Numbered from the stretch's first letter, positions 23,712-32,558 are shown. The stretch: DNA of 45,813 nt from an uncultured Chloroflexota bacterium (GCA_903917615.1 CAIXBH010000059.1:1-45813), one strand, 5' to 3'. Numbers and translations: made by a program. The notes: generated by a model from the sequence alone, not told the origin.

Positions 23712-25097
23712 TCAGGCGCGCGCGCCTCGATCGGGAGGTTCGGGCGAAGCGTCGTGCAATGCCCACGCCTCGCCGCTGGCCGCCAGAGCGGCAAAGCGAG
23801 CGAGCAGCGCCCGATGTCGCCGCACGCCGCGCAGGAAGAGCGCCGCGAAGATCACCACCACGGTGAGCGCGATGACGCCGCCGGCGGTCATCGACCACTC
23901 GGTGATTGGTACCGGCAGCCAGCCGTCGAGGAACCTCGGCGCCGCCCGGAGGACGGTTGCGATCGCGAGCGCGCCTCCGAGCGCGAGACCACGCATCGGG
24001 CTCTGCGCGCCGCTGAACCGCTCGCTCGCGAATTCCGGCAGGATCAGTTGCGCCATCGCGACCATCGTCGTCAGCACCACGCCGACGGCGAACACGTGCC
24101 TCAGCGCATCGAGCACGTTCCAGGCGGGCGCGGCGCCGCTGAGGAGCGAACCCGCCCCGGTCCCGATCGCAATCAGTCCGACCAGCGTCAGCCAGCCCAG
24201 CGCGAGCTGCAGTGTGACGGCGAATCCGCGCGAGACCGGACGCACGCGCTGCGGTGGACGCCACCACCCGAACAGGCCTGACATCCACGTCACGCCGAGC
24301 CCGAGCAGCAGCAGCGCGATCCCGTCAACACCTCCGCCTGCATGCCCCGCCAGTCCCATGGGACGCACGAGCAGCAACGCCAGGCCCAGCTGCATCGCGA
24401 TGCACGGCACTGCGACCGCGCGCAGCGTCAGCCGCGTCGCCCCGAAGAACACCGGAAACGAGCGCACGCCGACGCCGAGGATGAACATCAGGTGGAAGCC
24501 GAAGAACTGCAGTAGCGTGAGTGCCCCATCCTGGTCCGGTGGCACGACCGAACCGCGCCCCACCGCTGTCGCCGCCAGCCAGCCAGCGCCCACGAGCGCC
24601 TGAATCGCAAACCACGTGGTGCCGGCGAGGAAGAACGGCCCGGTCGGATCGCCTCGGCCCGAGGAGGCTGACATGCCGGGCACGACGTTGGCAGCAGCGC
24701 ACAGCGCCCCGGCGGCCTCGGCGAGCGCGCCGGCGACCGCCAGCGCCCCGAACGCCGGCGACGGCATCCCGAGTTGGCCGATCGCCCGAGCCAGCACGCC
24801 GCCCGCGATGAGGTAGAGCGACGGCGTGACCAGCGCAGGATGCGGTAGCGCCCGGCCGCCGGTGAACCCGGGCACGAGGTGATACGCGACCCCGACGATG
24901 AACAGCCCGACAAACCCGACGGCCTGCAGATGTCCGTGCACCTGGGCCTGCGCCACCCACGCCGCATTCGAGATCCCAAGCGCCCCGAGCAGCGTCAACT
25001 CGATCGCCAGCACGAAGCCGCCGAACACCGCGATGACCACGCTCATGACGATGAACGGCACGTGGATCGGCGCAGGCCCCGGACGTCCCGCCGTCAC
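23712..25097 (-). CDS. nnrS: NnrS-like multi-helix membrane protein
   Basis: 461-aa protein with about 12 transmembrane helices. QVHGHLQAVGFVGLFIVGVAYHLVPGFTG near the N-terminus, FGFHLMFILGVGVRSFPVFFG in the middle and DALRHVFAVGVVLTTMVAMAQLILPEF toward the C-terminus match the NnrS family, whose conserved histidines bind haem and copper. NnrS accompanies denitrification genes and helps cells tolerate nitric oxide. GTG start at 25097, 7 nt after the stop of the small membrane protein gene. Last gene of the nirK operon, which fits a role in handling NO made by NirK. Confidence 0.75.
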   Translation of the reverse strand: MTAGRPGPAPIHVPFIVMSVVIAVFGGFVLAIELTLLGALGISNAAWVAQAQVHGHLQAVGFVGLFIVGVAYHLVPGFTGGRALPHPALVTPSLYLIAGGVLARAIGQLGMPSPAFGALAVAGALAEAAGALCAAANVVPGMSASSGRGDPTGPFFLAGTTWFAIQALVGAGWLAATAVGRGSVVPPDQDGALTLLQFFGFHLMFILGVGVRSFPVFFGATRLTLRAVAVPCIAMQLGLALLLVRPMGLAGHAGGGVDGIALLLLGLGVTWMSGLFGWWRPPQRVRPVSRGFAVTLQLALGWLTLVGLIAIGTGAGSLLSGAAPAWNVLDALRHVFAVGVVLTTMVAMAQLILPEFASERFSGAQSPMRGLALGGALAIATVLRAAPRFLDGWLPVPITEWSMTAGGVIALTVVVIFAALFLRGVRRHRALLARFAALAASGEAWALHDASPEPPDRGARA

Positions 25098-25104
25098 CTC
25101 GATC

Positions 25105-25527
25105 TCACGAGAGCGACGACGCGCGCGGCGCGGCGCGCAGCCACGTGATCCCCAGCCACAGCAGCGCGGTCATGATCGAAAGCGCGCCGACGATCACGAG
25201 GACCGGCGGCAGCCCGAAGATGACCTCAGCGAGGATTCCGATCGGCATCAGCAGCCCGCCGAGCGCGAGCCACGCGATGATGCGCCGCTGCGTATCTGCG
25301 GCGCTGGTGCGGGCGAGTGTCAGACCAATCGCAATATTCAGCGTGGAGAACAGCGCGCCATGCACATGCGCAAGCGTCGTCTCGAAGTGCTTGCCGGAGG
25401 CAGCCTCGGTAATCCACTGAGCGCGGCCAGGCGCGACGTCGCGGGCGTAGATCAAGACGAAACCCAGCACCATGAACCAGGCCAGGCCGAGCAGTCCGAT
25501 AGCCACGTTGTACCTGCCGTTTGCCAT
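25105..25527 (-). CDS. Small four-helix membrane protein in the nirK operon
   Basis: 140-aa integral membrane protein with four predicted helices. Conserved-looking histidines lie in KHFETTLAHVHGALFSTLNI, which spans the second helix and could bind haem or copper. The true start is the ATG at 25527, preceded by GGGAGAGG; the tracked 218-aa ORF extends into the neighbouring gene's antisense frame. It resembles small uncharacterised proteins found beside NnrS or haem-copper oxidase genes, but I cannot name a family. Co-transcribed between the propeller-like gene and nnrS. Confidence 0.7.
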   Translation of the reverse strand: MANGRYNVAIGLLGLAWFMVLGFVLIYARDVAPGRAQWITEAASGKHFETTLAHVHGALFSTLNIAIGLTLARTSAADTQRRIIAWLALGGLLMPIGILAEVIFGLPPVLVIVGALSIMTALLWLGITWLRAAPRASSLS

Positions 25528-25555
25528 CCGCCTCTCCCACCTGCCCCATTCGGGC

Positions 25556-26389
25556 TCAGTCGCCGACGGCCAGCCCCACCAGCACCGCGTCGTCAACCGG
25601 GTGGCGTGTGCCCAGCGTATCGAGGTTGTGCAGCGCGATCGTCGTGATCGTGCCTTCGACGCCGAGGATCTGCAGCGCGTCGCCGCGGATCGCGAGCGCG
25701 CGGACATCGTGCGGTGAGTTCGCAAAGAGAATGCGGCGTCCCGTGGCGGCGAGCCGGGCAACGTTCAACTCGACGATCGAGCCATCCTGCGCCGCGTACC
25801 AGATCATGCGTCCCTGATCGTCGATGGCGAGCGCAGGCAGAAAGCCGGGCTCGTTCTCCAGCACGCCTGGCGGAATGGTCGCATCGAGGCTCAACCGGTC
25901 GGCGTTGTAGATCAGCATCCCACCGGTCCCGACTGGCACGATGATGCGCCGGTGCACCTCGTCGATCGCGAATGGCCGGCCGTCACTCACGGTCGCGCAG
26001 CCCACGAGCCCGGCGTCCGCGAACGACAGCGATGGCCCGAAGTCGCTCGCGTCGGCGCGCCACGAGCGGATGCCGCTGTGCGAGTCGGAGAACCACAGCA
26101 ACTGCTGTCGGCTGTCCCATCCGATCTGTGTAGCGGTCTTTGCGTAGACGTGCTTGAGGCTCGTGGTCTCGATGCGAGCCACCTCGGCCCCGTCCACCGC
26201 CCGACGCACGATGGTTCCGTCCTCGAGCGCGAACCACGTGGAGGCCGCAGCGGCCGGCGCTGGCTGCGCGTACCAATCGGCTGGCGGGCGGGGGAGTGTC
26301 CCCGTCCGCCAGCCGAGGTACGCCACCGCGACGAGCAGCGCGACCGCGAGCACGAGGCCCGTCTGCGATACCCGTCGCAGCGCGATCAC
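25556..26389 (-). CDS. Membrane-anchored beta-propeller-like protein coupled to nirK
   Basis: 277-aa protein of unknown function. An N-terminal transmembrane anchor (VSQTGLVLAVALLVAVAYLGW) is followed by an extracytoplasmic region with repeated strand patterns such as TWFALEDGTIVRRAV, QQLLWFSDSHSG, PALAIDDQGRMIWYA and ALAIRGDALQILGV, suggesting a six- or seven-bladed propeller. The GTG start at 26389 overlaps the nirK stop (GTGA); the tracked start at 26593 lies inside nirK in another frame. The position suggests it assists NirK assembly, copper loading or electron transfer, analogous to other nir accessory proteins. That is inference. Confidence 0.7.
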   Translation of the reverse strand: MIALRRVSQTGLVLAVALLVAVAYLGWRTGTLPRPPADWYAQPAPAAAASTWFALEDGTIVRRAVDGAEVARIETTSLKHVYAKTATQIGWDSRQQLLWFSDSHSGIRSWRADASDFGPSLSFADAGLVGCATVSDGRPFAIDEVHRRIIVPVGTGGMLIYNADRLSLDATIPPGVLENEPGFLPALAIDDQGRMIWYAAQDGSIVELNVARLAATGRRILFANSPHDVRALAIRGDALQILGVEGTITTIALHNLDTLGTRHPVDDAVLVGLAVGD

Positions 26390-27486
26390 TGACCGACCGC
26401 CGAGAAGATGTCCGGAGCCGCGGCGCCTGTCACCACGATCTGCCCTGCCGCACCCTTGTCGAGGCGGCTCAGCGAGTGGTCGACGATGGTGAAGGTGCCG
26501 GGGACCGGCAGCGTCAGTTCCACCATCGTCGCGGAGCCCGGCGCGACGGTGATCGTCTGCACGTGCTCGGCCATCGAGCTGAACGAGCCCCATGTCGCTG
26601 CGCGGTCAAAGACGGTGCCGATGATGTGGAAACTCGACGTCAGGTTCGGACCGCCCACGCCCCAGAAGATGCGGATGCGATCGCCGACGTTCGCCTTCAG
26701 CGCGCGGTCGCCGGTGATCGCGCCGATCGCGCCGTTGAACACCACGTAGGACGGCTGCTCCTGCGCGAGCCGACCGAGGTCCGCCGCCTGCAGGCCGGGA
26801 TCGCCCGCCTTGCCGGCCGTGTAGATCTCGCCCTGGCAGATGTAGAACTCCTTGTCGACCGGCGGCAGGCCGGCGGCGGGTTCGACAACGATCAGCCCGT
26901 ACATGCCCGCGGAGATGTGCAGCGGGATCGGCGGCGTCGCGCAGTGGTAGATGTAGACGCCCGGGTGCAGCGCCTTGAAGCGGAACGTCTTCGACTGACC
27001 GACGTTCACGTTCGTCAACGCCGCCCCGCCGCCCGGCCCGAGGACGGCATGCAGGTCGATGTTGTGCGCCAGCTGGTTCCCGGTCTTGTTGCTGAGCGTC
27101 AATTCGACCGTGTCGCCCTCGCGCACGCGGATCATCGGGCCGGGCACCGTGCCGTTGAACGTCCAGAAGTGGTAGCCCGCCCCGTCGGCGAGCTTGCCGT
27201 CGAGTTCCTGCACCTCCATCGAGACCTTGACCACCTGGGAGGTCGTCCGCCGCACGGGCGGGGCAACCGCCGGGTTCGGCAGGTAAGGAAGGTCGACGGG
27301 CTTCTGCTGCGCGACGGACGCCGCACCCCCGGCAACCGGCGCTCCCGCTGGGGTGTTCAACGAGAGCGCCGGCTTCGACTTGTCGGTGCAGCCGATGAGG
27401 CTCAACGCCGGAATCGCCGCGCCGAACAGTCCGAGGTCTCGCAGGATGCGCCGCCGCCCGACTGCGTCTGTCTTGACGTCTGACAT
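26386..27486 (-). CDS. nirK: Copper-containing nitrite reductase NirK, lipid-anchored
   Basis: 366-aa two-cupredoxin-domain enzyme that reduces nitrite to nitric oxide. All ligands are present. Type 1 copper: His141, Cys182, His190, Met195. Type 2 copper: His146, His181, His337. The catalytic pair Asp144 (HNIDLHA) and His287 (SSFHIIG) is also in place. The N-terminus has a twin-arginine motif (GRRRILRDLG), a hydrophobic stretch and a lipobox SLIGC (Cys33), so the protein is probably Tat-exported and lipid-anchored outside the membrane. The ATG at 27486 has GGAG upstream; the tracked start at 27540 is weaker. First gene of an operon with a propeller-like protein, a small membrane protein and an NnrS-like protein, divergent from an NsrR-like regulator. 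Confidence 0.93.
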   Translation of the reverse strand: MSDVKTDAVGRRRILRDLGLFGAAIPALSLIGCTDKSKPALSLNTPAGAPVAGGAASVAQQKPVDLPYLPNPAVAPPVRRTTSQVVKVSMEVQELDGKLADGAGYHFWTFNGTVPGPMIRVREGDTVELTLSNKTGNQLAHNIDLHAVLGPGGGAALTNVNVGQSKTFRFKALHPGVYIYHCATPPIPLHISAGMYGLIVVEPAAGLPPVDKEFYICQGEIYTAGKAGDPGLQAADLGRLAQEQPSYVVFNGAIGAITGDRALKANVGDRIRIFWGVGGPNLTSSFHIIGTVFDRAATWGSFSSMAEHVQTITVAPGSATMVELTLPVPGTFTIVDHSLSRLDKGAAGQIVVTGAAAPDIFSAVGQ

Positions 27487-27608
27487 GGTGGAATCTCCAT
27501 TTCCGCAATCGGCTTCAGTCGCCGCTTGCCCCGATGACACTGTGCCAATCCATGACCACGTGACTAAGGGACGAAGGTCACCCCGCGGGGCGGCATCAGT
27601 CCCTATTT

Positions 27609-27625
27609 ATGAGCCATGCGCTCAT
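27609..27625. promoter_or_regulatory. Inverted repeat in the nirK/Rrf2 divergent region, candidate operator
   Basis: ATGAGC-CATGC-GCTCAT is a perfect 6-bp-arm palindrome about 120 bp upstream of nirK and 100 bp upstream of the Rrf2 gene. The surrounding 20 bp (CTATTTATGAGC) are the most AT-rich of the intergenic region. A direct repeat CATCGTTA (27623-27630 and 27642-27649) lies beside it. Position suggests binding by the adjacent NsrR-like protein or another nitrogen-oxide or redox regulator. Confidence 0.45.
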
Positions 27626-27727
27626 CGTTAAGTACAGAGGACATCGTTAGAGCAAGGCAGAGCGGGCACGGCGCGTTCGCGCACCTTCCGCGTTGAGTCA
27701 CCGCATCAGCGGATCGAGAATGGACGC

Positions 27728-28189
27728 ATGCAGATCACGCTCGGCAAACGGGGCGACTACGCGGTCCGAGCGGTGCTCGACCTCGCCCGGCACTACGGCA
27801 CGGGTATGCGCAAAGCGCGCCACGTCGCCGACGCCATGCACATCCCTCCGGCGTACCTGCCGCAGATCCTCGCGGACCTCGTCCGCCAGGGCATCCTCGT
27901 CGCCACGCCCGGGCGCGACGGCGGCTACGAGCTCGCGCGCCCCCCGCGTGCGATCTCGCTCCTCGAGGTCGTCGAGGCGGCCGAAGGGCCGCTGAACGCC
28001 ATCCGCAGCTGCGTGCTGCGCGACATCCCCTGCGGTCAGCACGGCTTCTGCGCTGCGCACGAGGCGTGGACGGACGGCCAGCAGGCGCTCGCTCGCAAGC
28101 TCGCCGGGACATCCTTCGCCACGCTCGCGAAGCGTGACTCCGCCACTGACGCAGCGACGGCACCCGGCGCCGCGCGCCGCGGGCGCTAG
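27728..28189 (+). CDS. Rrf2-family iron-sulfur transcription regulator, NsrR-like
   Basis: 153-aa winged-helix regulator. The N-terminal GKRGDYAVRAVLDLARH, the recognition region IPPAYLPQILADLVRQGIL and the wing TPGRDGGYELARPPRAISL are typical Rrf2. Three cysteines in CVLRDIPCGQHGFC match the cluster-binding loop of NsrR and IscR. NsrR uses such a cluster to sense NO and usually represses NO-detoxification genes. It is divergent from nirK and starts an operon with ctaG, so control of nirK and perhaps the oxidase genes is likely. The C-terminal ~20 residues are a disordered Ala/Arg tail. NsrR versus IscR identity rests on context. Confidence 0.85.
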   Translation: MQITLGKRGDYAVRAVLDLARHYGTGMRKARHVADAMHIPPAYLPQILADLVRQGILVATPGRDGGYELARPPRAISLLEVVEAAEGPLNAIRSCVLRDIPCGQHGFCAAHEAWTDGQQALARKLAGTSFATLAKRDSATDAATAPGAARRGR

Positions 28190-28197
28190 GCCCGCTC

Positions 28198-29103
28198 ATG
28201 AGTCTCGGCACAGGGATCGTCGCTGTCGCGACCGCCACGCACTCCGCGCCGCACCACGACACGCTCCGCCTCGGAGCCAGCGTGTGGGAGGCGTGGAGCT
28301 TCGACCCGGTCGTCCTGCTCGCCGCGGCGGTCGCCGCGCTGTGCTTCGCCCGCGGGCTGCGGCGCTGGCCGAACGTCGGCCGTGCCAACGCCACTTCGCG
28401 CGCGGTGTCGTACTACGTCGGGCTCGTCACCGTCGTGCTCGCCCTGCTCTCGCCAATCGACGGACTCGGCTCGCACCACCTCACCGCGCACATGGTCCAG
28501 CACCTGATGCTCACCACCGCCGTGCCGCTGCTGCTCCTCGGATCGCCGGTCGTGCCGATCCTCCGCGGTCTGCCTCGGCGCTGGGCCGCGCGGGCAATCG
28601 CCCTCGCGCGCACGCGAGGTGCCACCGCCGTCTGGTCGCTGGTGCGCCGACCGGACGTCGCGTTCATCCTGTACGGCGTCACGCTCGCCGCCTGGCACGT
28701 GATCCCCGGGTGGTACGACGCCGCGCTCCGGAATGACGAGGTGCACTACCTCGAGCACGCATCCCTGGTGGCTGGCGCCTTTCCCTTCTGGCACAACATC
28801 ATCGGTGCCGCCGGCCGCCGTCCCCTCGGCTACCTCGCGCGCATCCCCTACGTGCTCAGCCAGGGCGCACTACAGACCGGTATCGGCGTATACATCGCAC
28901 TCGCCGATCATCCGCTCTATGCCGCGTACGCGACGACCTGGCCCGTGTTCCCGCTGACGCCGCTCGAGGATCAGCAGCTGGGCGGCGTGGTGATGCTCGT
29001 CTACGGCGAGCTCGCCGACATCCTCGTCGCTTCCGTGCTCTTCGCGCTCTGGTGGGCCGCCCTCGCCCGAGCGGAGGAAGCGAACGAGGCGGCCGAGCGT
29101 TAG
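28198..29103 (+). CDS. ctaG: Cytochrome c oxidase assembly factor CtaG (caa3 type)
   Basis: 301-aa integral membrane protein of the Caa3_CtaG family, needed to form the CuB centre in Bacillus-type oxidases. Diagnostic segments are LSPIDGLGSHHLTAHMVQHLMLTT with several histidines, PLLLLGSPVVPILRGLPRR and the C-terminal LEDQQLGGVVMLVYGELAD. ATG start 8 nt after the Rrf2 stop, so co-transcribed with the regulator. Convergent with the oxidase structural operon, whose last gene ends 47 nt away. Confidence 0.92.
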   Translation: MSLGTGIVAVATATHSAPHHDTLRLGASVWEAWSFDPVVLLAAAVAALCFARGLRRWPNVGRANATSRAVSYYVGLVTVVLALLSPIDGLGSHHLTAHMVQHLMLTTAVPLLLLGSPVVPILRGLPRRWAARAIALARTRGATAVWSLVRRPDVAFILYGVTLAAWHVIPGWYDAALRNDEVHYLEHASLVAGAFPFWHNIIGAAGRRPLGYLARIPYVLSQGALQTGIGVYIALADHPLYAAYATTWPVFPLTPLEDQQLGGVVMLVYGELADILVASVLFALWWAALARAEEANEAAER

Positions 29104-29150
29104 TCTCGACCGCCTCGAAGGTCATCATCAGCGCGTGCCGCCGGTCAGAC

Positions 29151-29735
29151 CTAGTGGATCAGGTAGAGCACCGGGTAGAAGAACACCCAGACCACGTCGA
29201 CGAAGTGCCAGTACATCACGATGCCGGATGCACCCCACGCGCGCGTCCCGCCGCCGTCGAACTTCCCGGCCGAGGCCTGACGGCGCGCCATCAGGAGCAG
29301 GAGCACACCGGACGCCACGTGGCCGGCGTGCATGCCGGTCATGGAGAAGAACGCGGTGCCGTAGCCATCGCCGGGCGAGAACTCCGCGAGCATCCACTCC
29401 ATCACCACGCCAGCGAGGAACACGCTGCCCATCACCGCCGTGAGCAGGAGCATGCTCCGCCCGCGAGCGATGTTCCCGTGCTCAATGGCCGTCTCAGCGC
29501 GGTAGGCGGTGAGACTGCTCAGCAGCAGGATGGACGTCATCACGAGGCCGAGGATCTGCTTCACCTCCGGCGGCGTGTGCAGCCCGTCGAGGTAGAACCG
29601 CGCGCTCAACAGGAGCGCGAACACGAGCGCGTCCGACGCGAAGAAGAGCCAGAGCCCCATGCGATTCATGCGCAGCAGGCGGGCCGGCGAGGCGTGTCCC
29701 TCGGCGCCGTGCACGGTCGAATGCGCAGCGGTCAT
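29151..29735 (-). CDS. ctaE: Cytochrome c oxidase subunit III
   Basis: 194-aa membrane protein with five helices, the short form of subunit III. LWLFFASDALVFALLLSARFY, then FFSMTGMHAGHVASGVLLLL and the C-terminal YWHFVDVVWVFFYPVLYL are canonical COX3 blocks. Its ATG overlaps the subunit IV stop by 4 nt (ATGA). Last gene of the ctaC-ctaD-ctaF-ctaE-like operon on the minus strand. Confidence 0.94.
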   Translation of the reverse strand: MTAAHSTVHGAEGHASPARLLRMNRMGLWLFFASDALVFALLLSARFYLDGLHTPPEVKQILGLVMTSILLLSSLTAYRAETAIEHGNIARGRSMLLLTAVMGSVFLAGVVMEWMLAEFSPGDGYGTAFFSMTGMHAGHVASGVLLLLMARRQASAGKFDGGGTRAWGASGIVMYWHFVDVVWVFFYPVLYLIH

Positions 29736-29962
29736 GCCGCCTCCTCTTCATCGGCCCACAGCCGAGGCAAGTGCATGAAGTCCTTCAGGATGTACCACGC
29801 CTTCACCAGCGCGATCGGTGTCAGTACGACCAGCAACGGCACCGACGCGCCGATCGCGATCGCCGCGATGTACTCGATGATCGTCAGCACCGCGAGGATT
29901 GCGATCACCCGCACGCCGGCGGACTGCTCCCGCTGCTCGGCGTCCGCTCCATGCATCGACAT
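29732..29962 (-). CDS. ctaF: Cytochrome c oxidase subunit IV (prokaryotic type)
   Basis: 76-aa protein with two transmembrane helices (VIAILAVLTIIEYIAAIAI and VPLLVVLTPIALVKAWYIL) and the signature KAWYILKDFMHL of bacterial subunit IV. The start shares a base with the subunit I stop (TGATG) and the stop overlaps the subunit III start (ATGA). Accessory subunit with no catalytic centre. Confidence 0.9.
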   Translation of the reverse strand: MSMHGADAEQREQSAGVRVIAILAVLTIIEYIAAIAIGASVPLLVVLTPIALVKAWYILKDFMHLPRLWADEEEAA

Positions 29963-31812
29963 CAGCTGCCCCCTTCGCTGCCGGCGGCCAGTCCGCCGAG
30001 CGGACGGTTGTGCGCCGGGCCGGCGCCACCGTAGCCGTACGGGTCACCGGTGATGACCGGGATCTCATCGAAGTTGTGCTCCGGCGGCGGCGAGGACACC
30101 TGCCACTCGAGCGTGCTCGCGCGCCACGGGTTCGCCGCAGCGGCAGGACCGCGGAACCACGACGCCAGCATGTTCCACGTGAAGAAGAGGAACGATGCGC
30201 CGAGGAGGAACGCCGCGAACGAGATGAACAGGTTGTACTCCCCGTAGGCTGCCGGGTAGTCGGCCACGCGCCGGTTCATCCCCTGGATACCTACACGGAA
30301 CATCGGGATGAACGTCAGCTGGAAGCCCAGGAACATCATCCAGAAGTGGATCTTGCCCAGTCGCTCGCTGTACATGCGGCCAGTGAACTTCGGGAACCAG
30401 TAGTAGAGCGCCGCGAAGAGCGCGAAGATCTCGCCGCCGACGATCGTGTAGTGGAAGTGCGCCACCACGAAGTAGGTGTCGTGCAGGTGCAGGTCCGTGG
30501 GCACGTCAGCGAGGTAGATTCCCGTCACGCCGCCCAGCAGGAAGTTGAACACGAACGCCAGTGCGAACAGCATCGGCGTCTGGAGCCACAACTTGCCCTG
30601 CCAGATCGTCCCCAGCGCCGACAGGAAGATCAGTCCCGTCGGGATCGAGATCAGCTCGGTGAGCACGAGGAACGGCGCGTGCAGCGCCGGGTCCATGCCG
30701 CTCGTGAACATGTGGTGCGCCCACACGATGCCGGAGAGCGCCACGATGCCGAGCATCGCGCCCGCCGCCCAGCGGTAGGCGAACAGCGGCTTCTTCGACA
30801 TGTGCGACAGGATCTCGAGCGCCGCGCCGAAGCCCGGCAGCACCATCACGTACACCGCGGGGTGCGAGTAGAACCAGAAGATGTGCTCGTACAGGAGCGC
30901 GCTCCCGCCGCCTGAGGCGCGGAAGAACGACGTCCCGAGCGCGCGGTCGAGCAGCACCATCAGCAGCGCCGCCGCGAACGCCTGCGTGAAGAAGAACGAG
31001 ATGAGCGAGGCGGAGATCGCCCCCCACACGAAGATCGGGAGTCGGAACCACGTCAGTCCCGGAGCCCGCATGTACGTGACGGTCACCAGGAAGTTGATTC
31101 CGCCGAGGATGGACACCACACCGAAGGTGATGACGGCGAGGTTGAAGAGGACCTGCCCCTCCTTGTTGACCTCGGAGAGCGGTGGGTACGCGGTCCACCC
31201 GGAGTCCCACCCACCCATGCCGACGGCGATGACCAGCAGGATCGCCACCGGGGGCACCAGCCAGTAGGAGAGCGCGTTCAGCCGCGGGAAGGCCATGTCG
31301 CGCGCGCCGATCATCAGCGGCACGAGGTAGTTGCCGAACCCACCGAGCAGCGTCGCTACCGCCACGGCCACCATCGTGATGCCGTGGAAACTCATCGCTG
31401 CGTTGTACTGGTCGCTCGTGAACAGTTGCAGCCCCGGCTGCGCCAGCTCGATGCGGATGAGCATCGCGGCGAGCCCGGCGAGCAGGAACAGCACGATGAA
31501 CGTCACCGCGTACTGGATGCCGATGACCTTGTGGTCAGGACTGAAGCCGAAGTAGCGCTGCCAGCCGGTCAGCGCGTAGGGCTCGGCCTTGCCGCCGAGC
31601 CATTCACGGCCCCACTGTGGCCACACGCCGACGCCCATCAGCCACCCGAGAAGCGCGACCGGGTACGCGATCACCCAGTCCACCGTGGTGTTCCAGAAGT
31701 CGAGCCCCATCGCGGTCCGGATGCCACCGACCAGCGCCGCGGCCAGCACGAACCCAACCACGGCCCAGAACAGCCCTCGAACGATGGGCGCACGCAGAAT
31801 GCTGTGGCTCAT
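29962..31812 (-). CDS. ctaD: Cytochrome c oxidase subunit I, A2-type haem-copper oxidase
   Basis: 616-aa catalytic subunit that reduces O2 to water and pumps protons. Haem and CuB ligands are in SFHGITM, HPAVY (with the Tyr cross-linked to His), AHHMFTSG and HDTYFVVAHFHY. The D-channel glutamate of A1 enzymes is absent, replaced by the YSHPAVY motif typical of A2 oxidases such as Thermus caa3. The first ~100 residues add two extra helices before the canonical fold starts at YFGFSPDHKVIGIQY. The start at 31812 has a GGAGG Shine-Dalgarno and overlaps the subunit II stop by 4 nt; the tracked start at 31848 is inside subunit II. Confidence 0.95.
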   Translation of the reverse strand: MSHSILRAPIVRGLFWAVVGFVLAAALVGGIRTAMGLDFWNTTVDWVIAYPVALLGWLMGVGVWPQWGREWLGGKAEPYALTGWQRYFGFSPDHKVIGIQYAVTFIVLFLLAGLAAMLIRIELAQPGLQLFTSDQYNAAMSFHGITMVAVAVATLLGGFGNYLVPLMIGARDMAFPRLNALSYWLVPPVAILLVIAVGMGGWDSGWTAYPPLSEVNKEGQVLFNLAVITFGVVSILGGINFLVTVTYMRAPGLTWFRLPIFVWGAISASLISFFFTQAFAAALLMVLLDRALGTSFFRASGGGSALLYEHIFWFYSHPAVYVMVLPGFGAALEILSHMSKKPLFAYRWAAGAMLGIVALSGIVWAHHMFTSGMDPALHAPFLVLTELISIPTGLIFLSALGTIWQGKLWLQTPMLFALAFVFNFLLGGVTGIYLADVPTDLHLHDTYFVVAHFHYTIVGGEIFALFAALYYWFPKFTGRMYSERLGKIHFWMMFLGFQLTFIPMFRVGIQGMNRRVADYPAAYGEYNLFISFAAFLLGASFLFFTWNMLASWFRGPAAAANPWRASTLEWQVSSPPPEHNFDEIPVITGDPYGYGGAGPAHNRPLGGLAAGSEGGS

Positions 31813-32558
31813 CTTGCCTCCGCCGTCTTCTGCTGGCTCACAAGCCACGCCTTGAACTCATCCTGACTCACGACCCGCACGGGCATCGCCATGTATGCGT
31901 GACCGACGCCACACAGCTGGGAGCACTGGAGCCGGTACGCGGCGTCACTGGGATCGCCGATGCGATCAGGGGTGATGTAGATCGAGGAGGTCTGGCCGGG
32001 CACCGCGTCCATGCGCTGGCGGAAGGCCGGGATCCAGAACGAGTGCAGGATGTCCTTCGACGCCACGTTCACCTGAATGTGCTGGTTGACCGGGAGCACC
32101 AGCTCCTTCGCGCCCGCGATTTTCACCCCGGATGCCGGGTAGTCGACGGTCCACTGCCACATCGAGCCGGTCGCGGTGATCTCCAGGTCAGGCTTCGCGT
32201 GCTGCCGAATGGCGATCAGGCCGGTGAGTCCCGGGTACACGATCAGCACGACGGCCAGCACGGTCGTCACCGCGAACCAGACCTTCGGGATCGTGCCGCC
32301 CCCGCGGATGGGCGCGCCGTCCTCGGGCCCACCTGAGCCGCGGAAGCGCAGCATCGCCACGAAGAGCACCGCGATGACGAGGCCGAACACCGGCGTCGCC
32401 ATGTACGTGAGCGCCATGAAGGCATCGTCGATGATGCCGTCCTCGGCAGCGCCGGGCGTCGGGAACGACAGTGTCCGGAGGACGAAGTAGGACACGGCGA
32501 GGCTCGCCGCCGTCACCGCCACCCACACCGCCAGCATCAGTTTCATGTCTCGTCGCAT
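31809..32558 (-). CDS. ctaC: Cytochrome c oxidase subunit II with CuA centre
   Basis: 249-aa membrane protein that accepts electrons and passes them to subunit I. One N-terminal helix (LAVWVAVTAASLAVSYFVL) and two more hydrophobic segments (~50-70 and ~95-115) precede the external cupredoxin domain. CuA ligands are His172 (LHSFWIPAF), Cys212 and Cys216 (QCSQLCG), His220 and Met223; aromatic MWQWTVDYP is present. There is no C-terminal cytochrome c domain, so the donor must be a separate protein; the divergent cupredoxin is a candidate. The ATG at 32558 is chosen over the longer tracked ORF because it directly precedes the first helix; the Shine-Dalgarno is weak (CAGG). Confidence 0.93.
   Translation of the reverse strand: MRRDMKLMLAVWVAVTAASLAVSYFVLRTLSFPTPGAAEDGIIDDAFMALTYMATPVFGLVIAVLFVAMLRFRGSGGPEDGAPIRGGGTIPKVWFAVTTVLAVVLIVYPGLTGLIAIRQHAKPDLEITATGSMWQWTVDYPASGVKIAGAKELVLPVNQHIQVNVASKDILHSFWIPAFRQRMDAVPGQTSSIYITPDRIGDPSDAAYRLQCSQLCGVGHAYMAMPVRVVSQDEFKAWLVSQQKTAEAR

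Noticed and set aside
22661-23866. 401-aa plus-strand ORF antisense to ppk2
   Set aside because: Shadow of PPK2; no motif or start signal.
27609-27649. FNR/CRP-type site upstream of nirK
   Set aside because: No TTGAT-N4-ATCAA or TGTGA-N6-TCACA match; only the ATGAGC palindrome and a short direct repeat are visible.
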